Made by a program: the position numbers and the translations under genes. 64,000 bases of DNA from Acidobacteriota bacterium (GTDB lineage: Bacteria; Acidobacteriota; Blastocatellia; Pyrinomonadales; Pyrinomonadaceae): NCBI GenBank assembly GCA_016713675.1, contig JADJOS010000001.1:2108001-2172000 (forward strand). Reading direction: 5' to 3'. Within the stretch, counting starts at the first letter, position 1. Each line of letters opens with the position of its first letter. A model generated the notes under the pieces. It saw nothing but the letters and a program-made list of their open reading frames with translations. It searched no databases and was not told where the DNA came from. Below, one piece after another: positions 9,568 to 19,900 of the stretch.

Positions 9568-10362
9568 ATGAAAGTAGTTAGATCGATAGTAAATATTTCA
9601 TTGCTGCTGGCCGTGGCCGCGGCGGCGGTCCTCGCCCAGGATACGGCGAATTTCGCAAAGAACGATACGGCGAAATCCGACCCGATGGTCATCGCGACGC
9701 CGACGCCCGGAACAGCCGCAGTATCTGAGGACGATCCGGCGGTCGATTCGCCTGAAGCGAAGGAAGTTTACAATTACTACAACAACTATCTAAAAGAATA
9801 TCGGCTCGGTCCGAACGATGTGATCACGGTCGAAGTTTTCGGCCAGTGCCCGGACTATTGCAAAATCGGCGTCACTGTGCCGCCGACCGCCCGCATATCA
9901 TATCCGTTGATCCGCGAAGGTGTGCTTGTTGCCGGCAAAACTGTCGAGCAGGTCGCCGCCGAGATCACCAAAAAGCTGGACGAATATATCATCGACCCGA
10001 AAGTTTCGGTCACGCTCGATAAAGCGATGTCGATCCGCTATAGCGTGATGGGCAAGGTCACGACGCCCGGCGTTCGCATCATGGACCGCAAGATCAGCGT
10101 ATACGAAGCCGTCATCGACGCCGGCGGCGTTGCCAAGGGCGGGGACAGGAAAAAGACCGTCATCGTCAGCTACACACCGCAGGGCAAGCTCAGCCGACGC
10201 GTTGTCAGCCTCGCGGATATGGAAAGCGGCAAGGCGGAAATGGTATTTCTAAATCCGGGCGATCAGGTCTTCGTGCCAGGCAAGGGATTCAGCTTCGAAA
10301 AGGTCCTGGAATATATCGGTCGAGCGAGTTCGGTGAGAATGCTGTTCGGCAGCCCGTTCTAA
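9568..10362 (+). CDS. Wza-like polysaccharide export protein
   Basis: This is a 264-residue periplasmic/outer-membrane protein with a Sec signal peptide (MKVVRSIVNISLLLAVAAAAVLAQ). A polysaccharide export domain begins at EYRLGPNDVITVEVFG and is followed by a beta-grasp SLBB-like domain (SIRYSVMGKVTTPGV...). The mature start lacks a lipobox cysteine, unlike Wza itself. I chose the ATG at 9568 because it gives a proper signal peptide and has GGACGGAGA upstream. An in-frame upstream ATG at 9535 would add 11 non-signal residues. Confidence 0.9.
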   Translation: MKVVRSIVNISLLLAVAAAAVLAQDTANFAKNDTAKSDPMVIATPTPGTAAVSEDDPAVDSPEAKEVYNYYNNYLKEYRLGPNDVITVEVFGQCPDYCKIGVTVPPTARISYPLIREGVLVAGKTVEQVAAEITKKLDEYIIDPKVSVTLDKAMSIRYSVMGKVTTPGVRIMDRKISVYEAVIDAGGVAKGGDRKKTVIVSYTPQGKLSRRVVSLADMESGKAEMVFLNPGDQVFVPGKGFSFEKVLEYIGRASSVRMLFGSPF

Positions 10363-10386
10363 CAGTTGTCAGTGGTCAGTGGTCAG
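10363..10386. repeat. short GTCAGTG tandem repeat
   Basis: The 31 bases between the exporter and the next gene are mostly copies of TCAGTGG (GTCAGTGGTCAGTGGTCAG). It is probably another dispersed short-repeat family of this genome. Confidence 0.7.
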
Positions 10387-10393
10387 AAAGAGA

Positions 10394-11401
10394 ATGAGAA
10401 AGTCGTTCAAATTTTTAGTGTTCGTGGTTCTCGTGCTTTGCTTTCAGACGGTGAATGCCGATTGGGTGAAGCAGCGGACGAACAGCTTTGCTTGGCTGCG
10501 GGACATTCAGTTCGTCTCGGAAAGTACAGGCTGGATTGTCGGTACGGACGGCGTTATCTTGTCGACGACCGACGGCGGCACGACTTGGGCACAAGTGCCA
10601 AAGTTTACGACCGATACGTTTCGCCAGGTCCATTTCACCGACGAGGATAACGGTTGGATCTTGTGCGAACGCAACGTCTTCACACGCGGCCAGAACGCGA
10701 CATCATACCTTAGAAAGACCTCCGACGGAGGCAGAACGTGGGAACGCATAGAATTTGAGGATGCAGGACGCCAACGTGTTACCAAGCTGCTTTTCAACTC
10801 GAAAGGCTGGGGCACCGCGTTTGGCGAAGGCGGCATCTTCTTCAAACTGCAGGAAGACGGCAAGACCTGGAAAGCGAGCAAATCGGCGATCCATTTCCTG
10901 CTGCTCGACGGTGCCTACGGCAGCGGTTCGAACGGCGTCATCGTCGGTGCCGGCGGGACGATATTGTTCACGGAAGACAACGGCCTGATGTGGGACAAGG
11001 CAACGCTGATCGGCAATAACGATTCGAAGTTCAACTCGATCTTTTTCGAGGGCGACAAACTCGGATGGGCGGTCGGCAACGGCGGCGCGATCGTCGCGAC
11101 GACCGGCGGCGGACGCCTGTGGCGTGTGCAGGAATCCGGCGTCGAAGCCAATCTGAACGACGTATTCTTCAGCAATTCACGCGAAGGATGGGCAGTCGGA
11201 GACGACGGAACGATCATTAGGACCCGCAACGGCGGAATTCAGTGGGACGACGTCAATTCCCGCGTCAAACACCGGCTCGAAAAGGTCTATTTCTACGGCA
11301 GCAAAGGCTGGATCGTAGGATTTGGCGGAACTATCCTGTCGTACAGCGACAACGGTACGAATACGACCGACGCAAAACCGACCATGCAGCCTCGGAATTG
11401 A
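10394..11401 (+). CDS. exported YCF48/BNR-like beta-propeller protein
   Basis: This 335-residue protein has a signal peptide (MRKSFKFLVFVVLVLCFQTVNA) and about six repeats of the YCF48 type, such as GWIVGTDGVILSTTDGGTTW, GVIVGAGGTILFTEDNG and GWAVGDDGTIIRTRNGG. Such propellers are assembly or binding scaffolds. Here, as last gene of the polysaccharide run, a role in assembling the surface polymer is inferred from position only. I prefer the ATG at 10394 over 10379 because it begins the signal peptide. Confidence 0.85.
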   Translation: MRKSFKFLVFVVLVLCFQTVNADWVKQRTNSFAWLRDIQFVSESTGWIVGTDGVILSTTDGGTTWAQVPKFTTDTFRQVHFTDEDNGWILCERNVFTRGQNATSYLRKTSDGGRTWERIEFEDAGRQRVTKLLFNSKGWGTAFGEGGIFFKLQEDGKTWKASKSAIHFLLLDGAYGSGSNGVIVGAGGTILFTEDNGLMWDKATLIGNNDSKFNSIFFEGDKLGWAVGNGGAIVATTGGGRLWRVQESGVEANLNDVFFSNSREGWAVGDDGTIIRTRNGGIQWDDVNSRVKHRLEKVYFYGSKGWIVGFGGTILSYSDNGTNTTDAKPTMQPRN

Positions 11402-11439
11402 TCCATTCCGTGGTCATCCGGTCAGATCAGATAGTGAAG

Positions 11440-11466
11440 AACGCGGCAACGGCCGCGTTTTTTCTA
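11440..11466 (+). terminator. rho-independent terminator of the polysaccharide operon
   Basis: AACGCGGC and GCCGCGTT flank an AACG loop and are followed by a T-rich run. It lies 39 bases after the propeller gene. Confidence 0.9.
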
Positions 11467-11564
11467 TGCCCGATGCCGGAGCAATTGACAGGCAATCGGG
11501 ATTATCATATAGCCGTTCGTGCAAATAGGTCGTCGATCGGTTCTCATGAGGAAAAGAAGAGTTT

Positions 11565-12584
11565 ATGGCAGGTATCTCGTCAAGAAGCTGGGTCTTGTTT
11601 GGTTTTACCATTTCGCTGATCTCGGTAGTGATCAGTGTGTTTGTGTTGTCGAGCGTAAATGACAGGCTCAAGGACACTGAGGCTGAGCTGACAAGACTTA
11701 CGACCGCTCTCACTACTCAGGCGACTGAGATGAAGCGGGCGGATGTCATTTACGGGCAGTTCATAATGCTCAATAACCTCTCCAGAATGTCCACCGGCGA
11801 AGCGGCAAAGGCGGCGAACGAAGATTCTATCTATCTGCTTCAGTCGTACCTCGATCGAATGCTGTTTGCGATAAACGACCTGTCAGCGGTGGATGTCATC
11901 AAAGCGACCAGTGAGCGTGATGCTGTTGCACTCGAATTTTTGACCAGATTAAAAAAAGCTCGTGACGAAGGGAACGCAGCGGAGGTTGACCGGATCCAAA
12001 AGGAGGCCGACACGGTAATTTCCCAAATGTCCAAACCAACGACCGAGCTCGGAAGACTGATCCAAAGGTCGGCCGACGTCGCCGACCCCGCATCGATGTC
12101 GGAACTGAGCACTGACGAGATCATGAACGAGCTCAGTCCGTACCTGAAGGAACTGAACGATCAGTTCATCGCCAACCAGCAAGCCAAAGAATCTCGGATC
12201 AAGGAATTGGAGAAAAAGAAAGATGACCTCACATGGTGGGCCAGCATCATGACGTATCTCGCCGTCGCGTTGCAGATGTTCGGCCTGATGGCCGTTATGT
12301 CCAAGGACCTAGCAACTGATTCTGAGACACGCCGCGACCGGGCAGAGAATGAGGCCAGGAAGGCAGAGGAAGAGGCCAGACTTGCATTTGCCGAAATGAA
12401 AGAAGCCGTCCAAGACACCCAAGAGGCGAAGGACGACCTCCTCGAAGCCCGCCAAGAGGCTTATCAGGCCCGCCAGGAAGCCGCAGCCCTCGAGCAAAAG
12501 GCCGTCGAAGCCCGCGACCTGTTGGCTGAACTCGAAGATGATGTCGGAGCGGCCCTCGACGAGGCCGATAAGTACAAGCAGTAG
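11565..12584 (+). CDS. membrane protein with coiled coils, unknown function
   Basis: This 339-residue protein has an N-terminal hydrophobic segment (about 5-26) followed by coiled coil. A central helical region runs to about 215, with a second hydrophobic helix at about 222-245 (WASIMTYLAVALQMFGLMAVM). The C-terminal 90 residues are a strongly charged, Ala/Glu-rich coiled coil. Both ends may sit in the cytoplasm with the middle outside. I recognise no family. It has its own terminator downstream and a terminator upstream, so it is likely monocistronic. Confidence 0.8.
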   Translation: MAGISSRSWVLFGFTISLISVVISVFVLSSVNDRLKDTEAELTRLTTALTTQATEMKRADVIYGQFIMLNNLSRMSTGEAAKAANEDSIYLLQSYLDRMLFAINDLSAVDVIKATSERDAVALEFLTRLKKARDEGNAAEVDRIQKEADTVISQMSKPTTELGRLIQRSADVADPASMSELSTDEIMNELSPYLKELNDQFIANQQAKESRIKELEKKKDDLTWWASIMTYLAVALQMFGLMAVMSKDLATDSETRRDRAENEARKAEEEARLAFAEMKEAVQDTQEAKDDLLEARQEAYQARQEAAALEQKAVEARDLLAELEDDVGAALDEADKYKQ

Positions 12585-12662
12585 TAGTGCCGCTGAGGCC
12601 GCTGAGCGGAAACTACGGGGCCGAACTTGACTAGGGCCCGTGATTTTCGTACGATTACGGTT

Positions 12663-12694
12663 CGCTCATTTTTTGGAAATGAGCGCGTTTTTTT
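12663..12694 (+). terminator. rho-independent terminator
   Basis: CGCTCATTT and AAATGAGCG flank a 5-base loop and are followed by CG and seven T. Confidence 0.88.
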
Positions 12695-12743
12695 GAAAAT
12701 TCATCGGGTACGCGTGCAATAAAAGTTATTATTCATAGATCTC

Positions 12744-12819
12744 GGGCACGTACGTCAATTGGTAGACAGCCTCCCTTACAAGGAGGAAGTTAGGGGTTCG
12801 AGTCCCTTCGTGCCCACCA
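12744..12819 (+). tRNA. tRNA-Val (anticodon TAC)
   Basis: The acceptor stem is GGGCACG/CGTGCCC. The anticodon arm is CCTCC-CTTACAA-GGAGG, giving anticodon TAC, and the T arm carries GTTCGAG. The CCA end is encoded. Confidence 0.95.
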
Positions 12820-12823
12820 CTCT

Positions 12824-12903
<80 letters not shown>

Positions 12904-12950
12904 TTTAATTCAAGCGATTTCGCCGAAAAAGGCATAAAAAGCGCACAAAT

Positions 12951-12991
12951 AAGAAACGAGGCAAGAACGATATGTTCTTGCCTCGTTTCTT
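12951..12991 (-). terminator. long perfect hairpin terminator for the CsgG-like gene
   Basis: A perfect 18-bp stem (AAGAAACGAGGCAAGAAC and its complement) has a 5-base loop and lies 43 bases beyond the CsgG-like stop. On the minus strand the stem is followed by T-rich sequence. It may also stop read-through from the tRNAs. Confidence 0.8.
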
Positions 12992-13033
12992 GTGCTGTCT
13001 GAGGATCGCCGCTTATTCAGCCGGTTGCCCCGA

Positions 13034-13669
13034 TCATTTTACAGGGTTTGCGGCCTTGAGGTTGGAGACGAGTTCTACGATGACCGGTTTCATGACCTTG
13101 TCGAACATCCTCTCGTCGTCCACGCCGCCGCCAAAGCCGCCGACAGATACTTTCACAGATGACTCCTCAGCTCTGGCCTGGTCCGCCCAAACGACTTCGC
13201 CGGTTGACGTATCGATCAGCCGTGAGGTTAACGCCGCTACAAACTTACGTTTTCCGGCAGAGGTGCCCGGCAGATTCCCGATCCCGGAACCCTTTTCTGA
13301 ACCCGTTTCGTTAACTCCATATTCGGTAACCGCACCCGTTAGCAGGTACCTGACTCCAAGAGCTTTACCAACCCTGACAGCCATTTTCTTATCCAATTCG
13401 CCGCTTAAGGTGAGATTTCTCGCCTGCATGATCTCCTCGAGCTGTTCGCGGTCTATGACCGTGAACTTGCCAGACTTGACCAACTCTGTGATAAAAACAT
13501 CCTGGGCTGCCTCGGCTCCGCCGTGGTACCACCACTGATTGTCCGCCTTATTCTTAAACTCGATAACCGCTAGTTTCGGTTTTGTCTGTCCCGACGCGGT
13601 CCCGATACTGACCAATAAAAAAATTGCCAATCCGCATAATGTGAAACCTAACGACCTGAAATGCTGCAT
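13034..13669 (-). CDS. CsgG/HfaB-like exported protein
   Basis: This is a 211-residue protein with a Sec signal (about residues 1-28, ending ASGQ) and a CsgG-family domain. The domain shows LAVIEFKNKADNQWW, the helix AAQDVFITELVKSGKFTVIDREQLEEIM and GVRYLLTGAVTEYG. CsgG proteins form outer-membrane pores for curli subunits, but the wider family includes many periplasmic proteins. This one has no lipobox cysteine after the signal, so a pore is not certain. It diverges from the 2621-residue exported protein 320 bases away, and a functional link is only inferred. Confidence 0.85.
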   Translation of the reverse strand: MQHFRSLGFTLCGLAIFLLVSIGTASGQTKPKLAVIEFKNKADNQWWYHGGAEAAQDVFITELVKSGKFTVIDREQLEEIMQARNLTLSGELDKKMAVRVGKALGVRYLLTGAVTEYGVNETGSEKGSGIGNLPGTSAGKRKFVAALTSRLIDTSTGEVVWADQARAEESSVKVSVGGFGGGVDDERMFDKVMKPVIVELVSNLKAANPVK

Positions 13670-13989
13670 TTGTATTCTCCTATTTTTGCACTGCTTCAGT
13701 TTTGTTAAGAAATGATCTTTTGAATCCGAAAGACCAGAAATATTAACATAAAGCTGAACTATTGCGAAATTTTTCGATCATGTTGTGGAATATTCTTGAT
13801 CGTCTCAGCCGGTGCAAACCCGATCGCATCAAAGAGGCGTATTTATGGGCTATTTAGATATGCGTTCACTGCAATTGGCGGCACGTGATTTGCTCATAGT
13901 CAGATTAGATATTTGATAGCTTACTCAAGCTTTCACTTCTTTTAACGGCGCCCGCATGCGGGACTCCGCCTCCGGGCCGGGAGTTCGTC
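13670..13989. promoter_or_regulatory. divergent intergenic region; RBS-masking hairpin before the giant gene
   Basis: This 320-base gap holds no gene and should carry both divergent promoters. I could not fix hexamers with confidence. Near its right end is the perfect palindrome CCCGCATGCGGG (13951-13962). Next, ACTCC (13963-13967) can pair with GGAGT (13980-13984), which contains the likely ribosome-binding site of the giant gene. This would allow translational control, but it is seen only as base complementarity. Confidence 0.4.
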
Positions 13990-16900
13990 ATGAAACACCT
14001 TCGTTATCTTGCCGCCGCATTCACTATTCTTCTAATTTCTAGTTCGTATCACTTAAGCCAAGGTACTTATTTTGCTCACGACCTGTTCCCTAAGTCGTTG
14101 GCCGATTCGATCAACGTGCGTCTGTTGGCCGATCCGTCGGACTCGGCATATTCGGCTGCGTTTTCGGGCGTTTTCGTTCCGCAGCAGGACGAGATCGAGC
14201 GGCTGCTTGCCCAATGGGCAAAGGACGGAAGCGCTGACGAGGCCGTTGTCGATCGCTTGATGCGGGAACTGAACATAATGTCGAAAGACGGCGAGTCCGA
14301 TCTGATCGCAAAGTTGCGTGCGGCCGGTACGAAATACACGGCCGGCCCCTCGGCATTCGAGTCTGTCGTCAGGGAAACGCTCGACAAGCGGCGATATGCG
14401 CAAGTTGATAATGCCGTTCAGGAAGTCTTGAATGCCTACGGCAAAGATCTCGAAGCCGTGATCCGCACCGGTTCGTCCGGCAAACGTTATTTGCAGATCC
14501 GCGGCACGGGCGACGGCGGCACGGGCTACCGAATGTTCTTTTCGGATGACGACATCTCGTTTGTCGGTACCAAGGCGGAAGAAGCTGCACGGATGCTCAA
14601 CGGCATTCTTGAGAATCAGGGCCTCGCCAAACTCAAGGTTAAGGGAATGGATCTCGGCTCGCTCAAGAATATCCGCGGTATAGATCTGACAGCCATCGAA
14701 CTACTCGAACCTGACAAATTTCTCGGCGAATCGGGTATCGCCAGTATCAAAGGCGAAATGCTCGACAAAGGAGCCGTTATCGCCGAGCGCAGCGGCGAAT
14801 CGATGGCAATGACGGCGAGGCCTTTGCGGCAGTTTGTCGAGGCAAAAAAGAGCAAGATGCTCGCCGATCTGATGGATGACAGTGCCGTTCGGGCGACAGT
14901 GCAAAAGTTTGGAGCTTTGACCGTCGTCGGCAGCTGCGAACGACAGATCGTTCAAACGCACGCCGGTTGGGCAAATTTACCCGATTCCGAAAAGGTCAAA
15001 TATGTACTGCGGCAGCGTTTCGCCCTTAGTGAATCAGGTGCGATGCGTAACGTTGCCGGCGAAGCGGCGTCCGTCACGGCGGCGGATATCGCCAAGCTGA
15101 CCAAGCTGCGCAGCGAACTCAAGTTACGACCCAATCTGACTGCCGAGGAACTTTCCTGGCTTAACACGCTGCGTGCGCAGAACATCGACCTCGCATTCAA
15201 AGAGATCCCGCAAAAGCTTGCCCCGGTAATTGCCGTTGCCGAGGTTTCGGGCAAATCCGTCGCGTCAAACCCCGAGGTGCGGCGAATGATGAACGAACTG
15301 ACTACCGGTTTTGCCTTGATGCGCGACCGCGTTATCGACATTCCCGAGACCGAAATGATCGCCAAGCTCAAGTCGATGGCCGGTGAGAATAAGGAACTAT
15401 ATAGTGCACTCTATACGAGTTTTCAACAGAGTAAGGACCTCGTCGAGGCACTCGACCAATGGATCGCATCCGGCGGAACTCGCGAGGCCTTCATCGACAT
15501 GCTCGTCAAGGCAGAGGGCCGACTCGCCCGCCTTCAGCAAGTGATCGCCCGCCGTGCGAAAAAAGCGAATACTGCCGAGGCAAAGACCCTCGCCACCATC
15601 GAAGAAATGCTCGGGAACGATCTCGGCGACAATTTCTTTATGAAAATGGCCAAAAATCCTGCTGCAAAAAAGGTTGTGCTGGCAGCGATGGTGGCCGGTG
15701 GTGGAGCCGCTTGCCTTAAGGCAATGTACGAATCGTGGGCAAAAGGTAATTTCCAGGAAGATCTGAGTTCGGCCGCGTTCGGCATCATGGATTTCGTGCC
15801 GGGCGGTGCCGAGGTCAAGCTGCTGTTCACCGAGGGAATGGACAAGACCGTTCTCGTCCTTTTTATCAAAGACGCTCTATACCTGTCGCCGGCGTGGCCG
15901 ATCGCTCTCGTGGGCGATGTCCTGGTATTGTCGATCGACCTTGGTGCGGCGTACAAGATTCAGATGCAGCAACAGGGACTGGTTGACTTCCTGGTATATA
16001 ACAGCGATTTTGACACCACCGGCGAGCGGCCAAAGTTCGTTCGGCTCAACCTGCCCGGCGGAACGCTCGTCGAACGCGAGGCACTCGCAAAATTCTTTTT
16101 CGAGGCCAAATCGTTGCGCTATCGGCATACTGGAAAGGAATTCCTGATGAACGATCTTTCAGCGGTAAGCACCGATCTGCTCGACAAGGCGTTCATTCCC
16201 GAGGATCCGGTCACACAGCAGTTACGGCAGGCTGCCGAGCAGCAGATGAACGCGATCAATCGATCTGAGGCACTTGCCGCGGACGGTATATTCGCGTCAT
16301 CGGTTGGCTATAGCCGTTGGCTATTCGGATTTGAAACCGTTTGTGAAAAAAGCCAGGAGCGATGGTGCAAAGTCTTTAGCCTTCTGAAAAAGAAGATCAC
16401 CGATCGCCGTGAGATCGTCAAGGACAAGGTGATGATCGCACAGCTCATCGAAATGGCCGAGACCAAGCGTGCGACGCTTGCCGCCGCCAACGAGACCGAA
16501 GCAAAACTCGACAAACTGCAGGAAAAGCTCGAGCAGCTTCGCGGCAAACCACTCGAGGTCAAACTCTCTGCGGTCGTTAAAAAGGGTGCCGAAGAAGCCG
16601 GAAACTCGGTCCGTTCGGACACTCAGGAAGAACGCGATATGAAACGCGGAGCCGTCTGGTCCGAAGCATATGCCGCCTATATGCGTATCTGGAATTGGCA
16701 ACGGAGCGTCAAAACGAATATTGCGTTGAAGACCGGTTGGGATCGCGTGTTGGTTCTCCAATTCAAATGGACCGGCGATCCGGTCGAAGACGAGCGAAAA
16801 TCGGAGCAATCAAGAAAGGGATTTGCCTCCGCTCTTGCCCGCATCACTCGCGACATCACGATCGCCAAAGGCAGTGAGCCGCTGGTTGGCGACCCTGTGG

Positions 16901-19900
16901 ACAAAGAGGCATTCGGAATTCTCGGCGACGTTGTATTTCCGTGGCGAGCAGCACTGGATGAATCTGACAAGGAAACGGCCGAGCAAGGCTCCGCGTATTT
17001 TACGGAGTATACCTCTGCGGTCGAAAAAGTGAAAAAGCTCTACGCCGTCAGTGCCGCTTTTCAAGCTCAGCTGGATAAAGGCGCTCAGATCGTAAAAGGC
17101 AGCGAAACGCTCACCCTCGACAGATCGACCTCGCTAGAACTCAAATTCAGCGATCCTGAACTCACCACGCAAATGACCGAGGGCAAACTGACGATCCGTT
17201 GGTTCACGTCGGGCAATGGCCGATTCACACCGGATGATCGAAATCTGAAAACGAATTACGCTCCGTACAGCCCTGAGCCCGTCAAACTAACGGTCGTCCT
17301 AACCCGCGGCGGCACGGACCGGGCGAAAGGTTCGCTCGCCGTGACGATGAGCGTTGCGGTACCGAACGACTTTCTCATATTGGAGTTGACACCTCCGCAG
17401 CCAAAGCCGCAGGCGATCGCCGGTATTACGGCGAATATTCCCGAGAGGTTCTTTGGCGGCAAGCCGCGATTTCATTACAACTGGGCGTGCACAAATTGCA
17501 AGGTGGACAACTTTGACCGTTCGCGGACGGCTGTGACGGCACCAAAGAGCGGTGCCTCGACTGTAACCTGCGAACTTCTCGTTGAGGGAGCGGACGGGAA
17601 ATCTACGCTGCTGCTTAGAAAGGAGCTGAAGTTTGATGTCGAGGGCAAGGCGACACCGACACCTACACCTTCACCATCGCCCGGAGCGACGCCAACGCCA
17701 ACTCCAACACCGTCACCTTCGCCGACGCCCGGCACAACTCCAACTCCTGAAGCAACACCCGAAACCGTGATGGCACGAGTAACGAACAGGTCGTCGCGTG
17801 CGATCAACGTCTGGGCCGAGGGCAGATCTCCGAAAACGATGATGGATGTTCTCGAATCGCATACCGAACCGGGAACGACCAGCGGTATCAAGGCGGTGAT
17901 CCCGGTCAGCGGATCGCTCCACTTTTACAAAGGTTCGGTCGGAGCGGTAACCGGAGGGACAAATGAGATCGAGACATCGTGCTTGTGGAAACGTGAGCCC
18001 GGAGTCTCGGGACAAGTGCCGAATATTACGTATGAGGCCGATGGCTCATTGGTTTGCGGAACGACCATCCTTGCCTCACGCGTTAAGTTTGTTCCAGCGA
18101 CGGTGACACCTCTCAAAGTTGGCGAAACAACAACGGTCGAAGCTGTAGTAGACGCACTCAAACCACATGAAAAGCCGCTGACATACAGTTGGAGCGGAAC
18201 ATTTGAAGGCGAACCATCCGAACTCAAATCAACGAGCAAGGTCACGATCCGCGGCAACAAGATCGGCAAATATAAACTGTCCGTATCAGTTGCAGGTAAG
18301 ACCGGATCGCTTGGAAAGGCGAGCCTCGAATATGAGGTGGGCGGCGTCACCGCAACGCTCGAAAAAGTAAATGGACCGCTGCTCTATGGTGCTGAAATTC
18401 CGCTCACAGCGAAAGTCGCGGGCATGGACAAACTCGGTGCGGCCTTTGGAAGGGGATGTGTGAGTAAGCCAGGAGCTATATGTATCCCTGACCCTGTGAA
18501 TGAGGGTGATTCGTCCTCGATAAAGGTCATTTGGCAATCGGAACCCGCCATCACGTTCCTTCCGCCCACGACGGGCGGGCCGACCACAAATGCCAGATTT
18601 GACCGAATGGGCAAGATCAAGGTCTGGGCCGAGATCATGGTTACGGAGGAAGGCCGAACGCGAACCGTTACGGAAACTCCCCAGCAGGAAATTGAGGTTA
18701 AGGCTCCAAAGTACATATTTACCTTCACTCCGGCAGAGGGCGAGGGCAAGGCCGGCCAGGAGATCCGAGCCGTCATCACCGAAGACCCGCCGCGAAAACC
18801 CGCGATTGACCCGTCTATGATCGACTTTGTTTGGACCGATCCTCCGTCATCCAACCGGATGGAATACAAAGATAACGCCAGCGAGATCGGATTTACACTA
18901 AAAGATGCCAAGCCTGTTCAATTGAACGTCCGGGCGAGAGTTCCGCATTGGGGCGATACGATCGCCGAGATCACCGGAACATACTCGCCGACGATGTTCA
19001 CCGTGAAAACGGAGGTCCTCGGCAGCGGCGGCCTCAAACCGCAGATCTGGCGTGAGGGCGTCGGTCTCGTCACCGTTGAGAAAAATGTCTATTGTGCGGA
19101 CGAAATGGTCCGCGTAAAAGCCACGATCGTGGAACCCGGAGCACCGAGCGATATACGTTGGAATTGGACAGCTAACGAAGGCACGACCATCGGCAACAAC
19201 ATTGCCCAGGAGATAACGGTCTCACGACACGAGACAGGAACCGCCGAACTTACAGTCGAAGCCAAGGACAAGAACGGCGTGCTGCTCGGTAAGGGCACCG
19301 CGAGTTTCTCGGTTACGGTTTCGGCACTCGATATCAAAACAGCAAAGACGAAGGCTGCGGCCGCCAATTCAGGGGCGGCGAAGAAAAAAGAAGCCGCGGA
19401 TAAGTTGATCAAGGCGAAAGACCTGGTCCGTAAAGGCCTACTTGACGAGGGCATAACACTCGTCGGCGAAGCCGAAGCCGGCGACCCAACAAATAGGGAA
19501 GCCAAGTCGCTCTCCGCGAAGTGGAAAAAGGAACGTACCGCAGTTCAGGCTGCGATCACAAAGGCGAAAGCACTGCTCACTCAGAACAAGTTTGTCGATG
19601 CATCGACCGCACTCAATGCTGCGAAGGCACTGCATCCTCTTTATAAACCGGTGACGGATCTCGACAAGGAAATCAACGACAAATGGGGACGTCACGACGC
19701 GGAGGTCAAAGAGGCGATCGGTGCAGTTCGGTTGGCGAACGAGGCGCGAGATTTCAAGAAGGCACTTGTCCTCGCACCGCAAGTGCGAACGAAATTCCAA
19801 TTGACGGCTCCAAGCGAGGCCGAACTTAAACGCTACGAAGATTGGGCACGCGAACATGAAACCGAAAAGGAACGCCGGCGCGGAATACTCAAACAAGCAG

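Noticed and set aside
12972..13538. 188-codon ORF on the plus strand
   Set aside because: It is antisense to the CsgG-like gene, which has a signal peptide and family motifs. The plus-strand product has none.
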